The notes under the pieces are model-generated. The model did not search any database, was not told where the DNA came from, and saw only the letters and a list, made by a program, of their open reading frames with translations. A stretch of DNA of 19,002 bases, taken from Bacteroidales bacterium UBA2030 (GTDB lineage Bacteria > Bacteroidota > Bacteroidia > Bacteroidales > TTA-H9). Of the stretch, positions 14,106 to 19,002 are shown piece after piece (positions within the stretch are counted from its first letter, which is position 1; each line of letters starts with the position of its first letter). The position numbers were made by a program, and so were the translations under genes. The stretch is taken from assembly GCA_002332755.1 (NCBI GenBank), contig DDBO01000221.1, positions 1-19,002 on the forward strand, read 5' to 3'.

Positions 14106-15447
14106 CCCTATGCTTCAGGCCTTCAAAGACTTTTTGAAGAATCTCATAGAAGAACCCGAAAACAAAGTTTTCCTTTTGGCCGTTAGCGGAGGACCTGACA
14201 GCATGGCAATGACCCACCTTTTTCTGAAGGCCGGATTAAAATTCAGTGTTGCCCATTGTAATTTTGGATTGCGAGGAGCCGAGTCTGACCGTGAAGAAGT
14301 CTTTGTAAAAGAATGGATGCAGCAGCACGGGATTAAGGTTTACACAAGAAAATTCAACACCCGAGCTTTTGCAGAGGAAAAAGGGCTTTCTGTTCAGTTA
14401 GCTGCACGCGAATTGCGTTACTCCTGGTTTGAAGAACTACGTCAAAATATTCCGGCTGATTTTATTGCAACCGCCCATCATCTTGATGACAGCAGGGAAA
14501 CACTGATTATTAACATTTTAAGAGGAACAGGAATTGCAGGCCTTGCAGGAATTCCTGCACTTACCGGAAACATCGTCCGTCCACTGCTATTCACTACTCG
14601 AAACAAAATTGAAGAATACCTGGAGATCAACAACATACCCTTTGTAACAGATTCTTCGAACCTGCATACCGATTACCTCCGTAATCAGCTAAGACTAGAG
14701 ATAATACCTGCACTGCTTAAAGCATGGCCGGGATGGGATACATCATTTCCGGATACACTGGCCCGACTTTCTTTTGCAGCCAATATATTTCAACAAAAAA
14801 TAAAAGAAGAAAAGGAAAAGCGCTTCAGGCGAAGTGGCCCTGCCTGGCATATCATTACGGATGAAATACAACCCGGAGAGGCAGGTGCACAGCTTTTATA
14901 TGAGTTGTTGAAAATTTACGGCTTTAATCTTGATCAAACTCGAGAAATTGCCCTGGCACTGACAAAAAATTCGGGGCGCACTTTCTTCTCAAACACCCAT
15001 CGCATTTCAACTGAGCGGGGATTTTTAGAACTCATTGAAATTTCACCCAAAGATTCCGGCCTTTTTATAGAGGTTGAACCAGATACTTCTGAAGTTTTAG
15101 CCGGTAGATACATTTTAAGATTCAACCGAATAGATATTAAAGACTTTAGAGGATTTTCCCCCGGCAATCAAACCGCTTGGTTCGATTTTCACAAACTCAA
15201 CTTTCCGCTTATATTGCGCAACTGGCGTCCGGGCGACAGAATACAGCCGCTGGGAATGGAAGGGTGGCAAAAACTCAGTGACCTATTTATTCAATACAAA
15301 TTATCTAAAGCACAAAAGGAAAGTCTTCCCTTGCTTTGCTGCGGCGAAGAAGTAGTCTGGATTCCCGGCTTGCGCTCTTCAGGCAGATTCAAAGTAGACA
15401 GCCATACGCGACTCATTTTCAAAGCAGAAATCTCAGAGGAACGGTAA
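14098..15447 (+). CDS. tilS: tRNA(Ile)-lysidine synthetase
   Basis: Converts C34 of the CAU-anticodon isoleucine tRNA to lysidine with ATP and lysine, allowing AUA decoding; essential in most bacteria. It has 449 residues. The N-terminal PP-loop ATPase domain carries SGGPDS (30-35), followed by VAHCNFGLRG (51-60) and the HHLDDSRET segment (HxxDD-type ATP/tRNA site). The C-terminal TilS domain contains RNWRPGDRIQPLGMEGWQKLSDLF, a typical family signature, near residues 376-400. The ATG at 14098 lies inside the end of the PAP2 gene (8-bp overlap). The stop is 2 bp from the stop of ruvC, which is read from the other strand, and there is no room for a terminator between them. Confidence 0.95.
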   Translation: MSNPMLQAFKDFLKNLIEEPENKVFLLAVSGGPDSMAMTHLFLKAGLKFSVAHCNFGLRGAESDREEVFVKEWMQQHGIKVYTRKFNTRAFAEEKGLSVQLAARELRYSWFEELRQNIPADFIATAHHLDDSRETLIINILRGTGIAGLAGIPALTGNIVRPLLFTTRNKIEEYLEINNIPFVTDSSNLHTDYLRNQLRLEIIPALLKAWPGWDTSFPDTLARLSFAANIFQQKIKEEKEKRFRRSGPAWHIITDEIQPGEAGAQLLYELLKIYGFNLDQTREIALALTKNSGRTFFSNTHRISTERGFLELIEISPKDSGLFIEVEPDTSEVLAGRYILRFNRIDIKDFRGFSPGNQTAWFDFHKLNFPLILRNWRPGDRIQPLGMEGWQKLSDLFIQYKLSKAQKESLPLLCCGEEVVWIPGLRSSGRFKVDSHTRLIFKAEISEER

Positions 15448-15449
15448 AA

Positions 15450-16007
15450 CTATTTCAGCCGATCGGGATTGTCATTCAAAAAAGCTTTCCAGCTCGAATA
15501 GGTTTTTTCCGATTGTACAGGAGACTGTTGGAAAAAATGACAAACCGCAACGGCAAGGCCGTCGGTAGCATCAAAAGTCTCAGGAGTTTGGGGTATCGAC
15601 ATCAACCGCATCAGCATGGCAGCTACTTGCTCTTTGCTGGCATTACCATTTCCGGTTATAGATTGCTTAATCTTACGAGGCGAATACTCGCAAATGGGAA
15701 CAGAACGATACATCGCTGCGGCCATAGCTACACCTTGCGCCCGACCTAACTTAAGCATACTTTGTACATTCTTGCCATAAAAGGGAGCCTCAATTGCAAC
15801 TTCGTGGGGATGAAACTCATCAATAAGGCTGAGTGTACGTTCAAATATTCTCTTTAATTTTAACGCCTGCCCTGAATATCCTGACAGCTTAAGCACCCCG
15901 AGGGTGACAAGCGAAGGGTTTCCGCTAAGGCACCGGATGATTCCGTAGCCCATTACCGTGGTTCCGGGGTCAATCCCAAGTATAATCTTCTCTTCGACGA
16001 TTTGCAT
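15450..16007 (-). CDS. ruvC: Crossover junction endodeoxyribonuclease RuvC
   Basis: Resolves Holliday junctions by symmetrical nicking, working with RuvAB in homologous recombination. It has 185 residues from the chosen start. The four catalytic acids are visible: D13 (GIDPGT), E73 (AIEAPFYGKN), and D146 and D149 (FDATDG). The basic segment SPRKIKQSITGNGNASKEQ (109-127) is the DNA-binding family signature. A longer version starting at 16028 (seven extra residues, MPWEKET) is possible, but the only good -7 box lies at 16026-16033, so translation from 16007 is preferred. It is divergent from the flippase-like gene, whose start is only 14 bp away, and convergent with tilS. Confidence 0.94.
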   Translation of the reverse strand: MQIVEEKIILGIDPGTTVMGYGIIRCLSGNPSLVTLGVLKLSGYSGQALKLKRIFERTLSLIDEFHPHEVAIEAPFYGKNVQSMLKLGRAQGVAMAAAMYRSVPICEYSPRKIKQSITGNGNASKEQVAAMLMRLMSIPQTPETFDATDGLAVAVCHFFQQSPVQSEKTYSSWKAFLNDNPDRLK

Positions 16008-16021
16008 TGTTTCTTTTTCCC

Positions 16022-17047
16022 ATGGCAAAAGTAACGAAAACCACCTGGAATTTGCTTTTACGCATCGTCATCCTTGCGGGTGCTTACGGTTACATCGCCT
16101 GGAAACTCTGGAATCTGCCTGCCGGGGCCCTTACATCCTTCCATTTTTCTGCTTTATACGATCATGCACACTATGGGCTGCCCTTTATCTTCGTATTTCT
16201 TTTAATGTTTCTTAATTGGGGCCTGGAAACACTCAAATGGCAGCAATTGATTCTAAAAATAGAAAAAGTTCCATTCTTTAAAGCCTACATGGCCATCTTC
16301 ACGGGAGTAACCGCCAGCGTTTTCACCCCTAACAGGATTGGTGAATATATAGGCCGAGTATTTATCTTACAAAACCGGGAACCCGCCAAGGGAATTTTGA
16401 TTACTCTGGTAGGAAGTTTAGCCCAAATTCTAATATACCTGACCGGGGGGGCTTTAGCCGGTCTTCTGCTTTTTTATCGATACATTTTGCCCTGGAGGCC
16501 TCAACTTGCCTTCCTTTCCTGGATTTTAATCCCTGCGGTAATTCTTTTAATTGCCGGAAGTATTGCAGTTTTTTCATACTTGCCCAACTTTACCAGATTA
16601 ATGCGTAAACTTTTGCCCCGCAAATGGCACCGCATTCGCTCCTGGATCGGGGTACTCGGTTTTTACTCCCGACGAGAAATGGTAAAAATATTGTTCCTCA
16701 GCCTGTTGCGCTATATGGTTTTCACCTTTCAATACGTTATTTTGCTTAAAATGTACGGTTTAGACCTGGGCCTCGGCGCTTTGCTCACCGGAATCCCGGT
16801 TATTATTATGCTGTTGGTGGTAGTCCCTTCCGTAGCTTTATCAGAATTGGGTGTTCGTAACTCAGTTGCCCTTTTTGTATTTGGCTTAATGCTTCCTGCG
16901 GGCATGAAAAACGATCCGCTCATTGATATTTCCATTATCGCGGCAGCCACCAGTTTATGGTTGATTAACGTCGCCATTCCGGCCATTATCGGAAGCTTCT
17001 TTGTATTCAAACTTAGGTTCTTTCCCAGTAACGGAAATAAGGCATGA
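16022..17047 (+). CDS. Flippase-like integral membrane protein (LPG synthase TM-type)
   Basis: Polytopic inner-membrane protein of 341 residues resembling the transmembrane (flippase) part of lysylphosphatidylglycerol synthase, family UPF0104, without the soluble aminoacyltransferase domain. Hydrophobic segments are seen at about 12-30, 52-68, 88-100, 126-152, 163-188, 222-242, 256-272, 282-292 and 305-330. The family motifs TPNRIGEYIGR (102-112) and SELGVRNS (274-281) are present. Members are thought to move or present lipids; the substrate here is unknown. The ATG at 16022 is preferred over a TTG at 16007. The next gene, a membrane glycosyltransferase, overlaps it by 4 bp (ATGA), which suggests coupled translation and a shared role in a lipid-linked glycan or glycolipid. 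No clear promoter of its own is visible in the 14-bp gap before it. Confidence 0.82.
   Translation: MAKVTKTTWNLLLRIVILAGAYGYIAWKLWNLPAGALTSFHFSALYDHAHYGLPFIFVFLLMFLNWGLETLKWQQLILKIEKVPFFKAYMAIFTGVTASVFTPNRIGEYIGRVFILQNREPAKGILITLVGSLAQILIYLTGGALAGLLLFYRYILPWRPQLAFLSWILIPAVILLIAGSIAVFSYLPNFTRLMRKLLPRKWHRIRSWIGVLGFYSRREMVKILFLSLLRYMVFTFQYVILLKMYGLDLGLGALLTGIPVIIMLLVVVPSVALSELGVRNSVALFVFGLMLPAGMKNDPLIDISIIAAATSLWLINVAIPAIIGSFFVFKLRFFPSNGNKA
16026..16033 (-). promoter_or_regulatory. -7 element of ruvC, inside the 5' end of the divergent gene
   Basis: CAAAAGTA on the plus strand is TACTTTTG on the minus strand, an exact TAnnTTTG match. It lies over codons 2-4 of the gene starting at 16022. Transcription would begin near 16020, giving ruvC a leader of roughly 12 bases before the ATG at 16007. 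No -33 element is obvious. Confidence 0.45.
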
Positions 17048-18144
17048 ACCCTTTGTTTACCTTTTTACCGCTATTTCTTCTTATCCCTTATTTAGGGACA
17101 ATAGGATTGTTTTACTTTGGTTGGTTGAGGTTAAGAAAACCTGAGGATCCACCAGAATGGCCTAAGGTAAGCATACTTATAGCCGCACGCAATGAAGCTC
17201 ATCATCTGCCAGATTTACTCCATGATTTGATGAAAGTAGATTATCCAAAAGAATGTCTAGAAATTATTATAGCCGACGACCATTCTTCTGACGAAACCGC
17301 CAAAGTGGCAAGTTCTTTCGCGGGAATTAAGGTGATTCAGCCAGACGGCAAACAGTTTTCTTTTGAAGGAAAAAAAGAAGCTTTAAAGTCTATTGTAAAG
17401 ATTTCTACTGGCGAGATAATTCTCTTTACAGATGCTGATTGCAGAGTAAAACCGGGGTGGGTAAAAGCCATGGTAGCACCATTTGCTCAACCCCAAATAC
17501 ATATGGTTGCCGGGCCGGTTACTCTTGACGGAAATCCCTTGATGGAGCTGGAATTTCTCTCACTGGCAGGCAGTACGGGGGGTAGCATTGGCGCAGGTTT
17601 GCCCATCATGAGCAATGGTGCCTCTCTTGCCTTCCGCCGGGACACCTGGCTTCATCTTTCATCCATTGCATTTGGAAACCAATTATCCTCGGGCGACGAT
17701 GTATTCATGATGATGGCTGTGATAAAACACAAGGGTAATTCCTCCGTAGCCTGGTGTCATGCCAAAGAAGCCATTGTGAATACACCTGCACCTGAAACCC
17801 TGAGAGAATTTTTTATGCAGCGTTTGAGGTGGGCTGGTAAGTCGGGGCACTACACTTACTGGCCCTCAAAAATTGTTGCTATGGTGGTCTTTTTCACCAA
17901 TCTGATTTTTTTTCTGAGCATTCTTGCCCTGATTACAGGTATTGCCAAGCCATTCTTCCTTATTTTTTTATTAAAATCAATTCCGGATTTTTTGTTGCTA
18001 TGGGATGTTAGCGGCTTTTTTGGTAAACGCAGATTGCTATGGAATTTTTTACCACTCCAATTCTTGTACCCCTTATATGTTACCGCTGTCACTGTGGGCA
18101 CTTTATTTCTAAAACCGCAATGGAAAGAACGTCAAGTCCGTTAG
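17044..18144 (+). CDS. Membrane-anchored family 2 glycosyltransferase
   Basis: Transfers a sugar from a nucleotide-sugar donor to an unknown acceptor, probably at the cytoplasmic face of the inner membrane. It has 366 residues: an N-terminal membrane segment (about 3-27), a GT-A domain at about 40-270, and C-terminal hydrophobic segments at about 276-300, 302-320 and 335-355. The nucleotide-sugar and metal motifs are ADDHSSDE (77-84) and FTDADC (128-133, the DxD). The acceptor-side GDD is at 217-219, and QRLRW (259-263) is the QxxRW motif of processive or membrane GT2 enzymes. The overall shape resembles lipid or polysaccharide glycosyltransferases of Bacteroidota. Donor and acceptor are not predictable. 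It overlaps the flippase-like gene by 4 bp and is followed by tsaB, which has its own -7 box. Confidence 0.88.
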   Translation: MNPLFTFLPLFLLIPYLGTIGLFYFGWLRLRKPEDPPEWPKVSILIAARNEAHHLPDLLHDLMKVDYPKECLEIIIADDHSSDETAKVASSFAGIKVIQPDGKQFSFEGKKEALKSIVKISTGEIILFTDADCRVKPGWVKAMVAPFAQPQIHMVAGPVTLDGNPLMELEFLSLAGSTGGSIGAGLPIMSNGASLAFRRDTWLHLSSIAFGNQLSSGDDVFMMMAVIKHKGNSSVAWCHAKEAIVNTPAPETLREFFMQRLRWAGKSGHYTYWPSKIVAMVVFFTNLIFFLSILALITGIAKPFFLIFLLKSIPDFLLLWDVSGFFGKRRLLWNFLPLQFLYPLYVTAVTVGTLFLKPQWKERQVR

Positions 18145-18156
18145 GGGTGGATTGTC

Positions 18157-18164
18157 TAACTTTG
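18157..18164 (+). promoter_or_regulatory. -7 element for tsaB-purN
   Basis: TAACTTTG is an exact TAnnTTTG match, identical to the obgE box, 12 bases after the glycosyltransferase stop and 18 bases before the ATG at 18182. It excludes an upstream TTG start at 18152. The -33 region is weak. Confidence 0.5.
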
Positions 18165-18181
18165 CATCCCAAAATCATTAC

Positions 18182-18883
18182 ATGAATAATATTCTCTGCC
18201 TCGAAACCTCCACTGATATTTGTTCCGTAGCCCTGTTCAATGAGGGAAACTTAGTTACCTTTCGCGAGACGAAAGAAAAAAATGCCCATTCAGCCCGACT
18301 TACAGTAATGATAGATGAACTCATGCAGGAGGCCGGTCTCGACTATAAAGGACTCAGTGCAGTTGCCGTAAGCAAGGGTCCGGGCTCTTACACCGGTTTA
18401 CGCATAGGGGCTGGCGTTGCCAAAGGAATATGTTATGCTACTCAAATTCCCTTAATCGCCGTAAGTACCCTTGAAAGTATTGCTTATGAAGTAGCACGCC
18501 AAAAAGAAGGTATGAAATGGGAAAAAGCTCCGGTCATCGTCCCAATGATAGATGCACGAAGAATGGAAGTTTACAAGGCCATTTATGATGCTTGCGGACA
18601 ACAGCTTAAAGACGTTGAAGCAGAAATTATTCATGAAAACTCCTTCCATTCCTTCGACTGCCCAATAATTCTGGCAGGGGATGGTGCAGCCAAATGCAGG
18701 CCGCTTTTTTCTGATAACCCGCAAATTATTTTTATGGACAACATCCTTGCCTCAGCCCTTTGGATGGGTCCTATTGCTCATAGAAAACTTACAGTAGGAG
18801 AGATAGAAAACACCGCATATTTCGAACCCTTCTACCTGAAAGATTTTATTGCAGGCATTCCTAAAGTAAAAGGACTTAAATGA
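18182..18883 (+). CDS. tsaB: tRNA threonylcarbamoyladenosine biosynthesis protein TsaB
   Basis: Partner of TsaD and TsaE in forming t6A37 on tRNAs that read ANN codons; an inactive ASKHA-fold paralogue of TsaD that dimerises with it. It has 233 residues. The N-terminus MNNILCLETSTDICSVAL is the usual opening (I-ETS motif). KGPGSYTGLRIG (65-76) is the TsaB signature, and a segment PMIDARRMEVY follows near 120-130, also typical. The ATG at 18182 is preferred over a TTG at 18152, because the -7 box lies at 18157-18164 and the homology starts here. It overlaps purN by 4 bp (ATGA), so the two are probably translated in a coupled way. Confidence 0.95.
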   Translation: MNNILCLETSTDICSVALFNEGNLVTFRETKEKNAHSARLTVMIDELMQEAGLDYKGLSAVAVSKGPGSYTGLRIGAGVAKGICYATQIPLIAVSTLESIAYEVARQKEGMKWEKAPVIVPMIDARRMEVYKAIYDACGQQLKDVEAEIIHENSFHSFDCPIILAGDGAAKCRPLFSDNPQIIFMDNILASALWMGPIAHRKLTVGEIENTAYFEPFYLKDFIAGIPKVKGLK

Positions 18884-19002
18884 AAAAGGTTAAACTAGCC
18901 ATTTTGGCCTCCGGAAATGGAACCAATGCAGAAACCATTATCCGCTATTTTGAAAACCACCCTGTGATTGAGGTGGCAGGAGTTCTCTGCAACAAACCTG
19001 GT
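18880..19002 (+). CDS. purN: Phosphoribosylglycinamide formyltransferase, 5' part
   Basis: The first 41 codons of a gene cut by the window edge. The N-terminus MKKVKLAILASGNGTNAE carries the ASGNGTN motif that binds the phosphate of GAR in PurN, the folate-dependent enzyme of step 3 of purine synthesis. The strand that follows (EVAGVLCNKPG) fits the family's VSNxP position. The start overlaps the end of tsaB by 4 bp. The motif is quite diagnostic, but the catalytic Asn-His-Asp region lies outside the window. Confidence 0.88.
   Translation, partial: MKKVKLAILASGNGTNAETIIRYFENHPVIEVAGVLCNKPG

Overview
The window reads as a chromosomal housekeeping segment from a member of the Bacteroidota, most likely Bacteroidales/Marinilabiliales-like, of moderate GC. 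Four things point there. Most isolated genes or operon heads have an upstream TAnnTTTG box, the -7 element of the Bacteroidota primary sigma factor. Start codons follow A-rich sequence with no clear Shine-Dalgarno. There is a DUF5723-like outer-membrane barrel protein and an unusual ureohydrolase-fold protein. The gene set also fits (short RNase R, TopA with C-terminal repeats and no zinc fingers, Obg without a C-terminal extension). No mobile element, CRISPR array, rRNA or tRNA was seen.

Layout: bases 1-334 are non-coding as far as I can see. A predicted outer-membrane beta-barrel protein (391-1809, +) converges with rnr (RNase R, -). A bacterial eRF1-like baeRF protein (4345-5412, +), with a structured leader, converges with miaB (-), and their stop codons overlap. 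topA (+) is followed by an arginase-fold protein whose metal ligands look degraded. Then come hpt and a tandem-fused double adenylate kinase, an apparent hpt-adk operon. An obgE-PAP2 phosphatase-tilS operon follows and converges on ruvC (-). ruvC is divergent from a flippase-like membrane protein and a family 2 glycosyltransferase, whose reading frames overlap by 4 bp. The window ends with tsaB and the first 41 codons of purN, also overlapping by 4 bp.

Functional themes: tRNA modification and decoding (miaB, tilS, tsaB), ribosome function (baeRF, obgE, rnr), DNA topology and recombination (topA, ruvC), purine metabolism (hpt, adk, purN) and envelope lipids or glycans (PAP2, flippase-like protein, GT2, outer-membrane barrel). 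Promoter boxes corrected several starts: the outer-membrane protein starts at 391, topA at 6880, ruvC at 16007 and tsaB at 18182.

I found no convincing undescribed multi-gene system. The best candidates for a second look are the tandem adenylate kinase with a diverged second half, the ureohydrolase-fold protein lacking canonical metal ligands, the baeRF gene with its double-hairpin leader, the terminator-like hairpin placed at the obgE transcription start, and the ruvC promoter inside the 5' end of the divergent gene.
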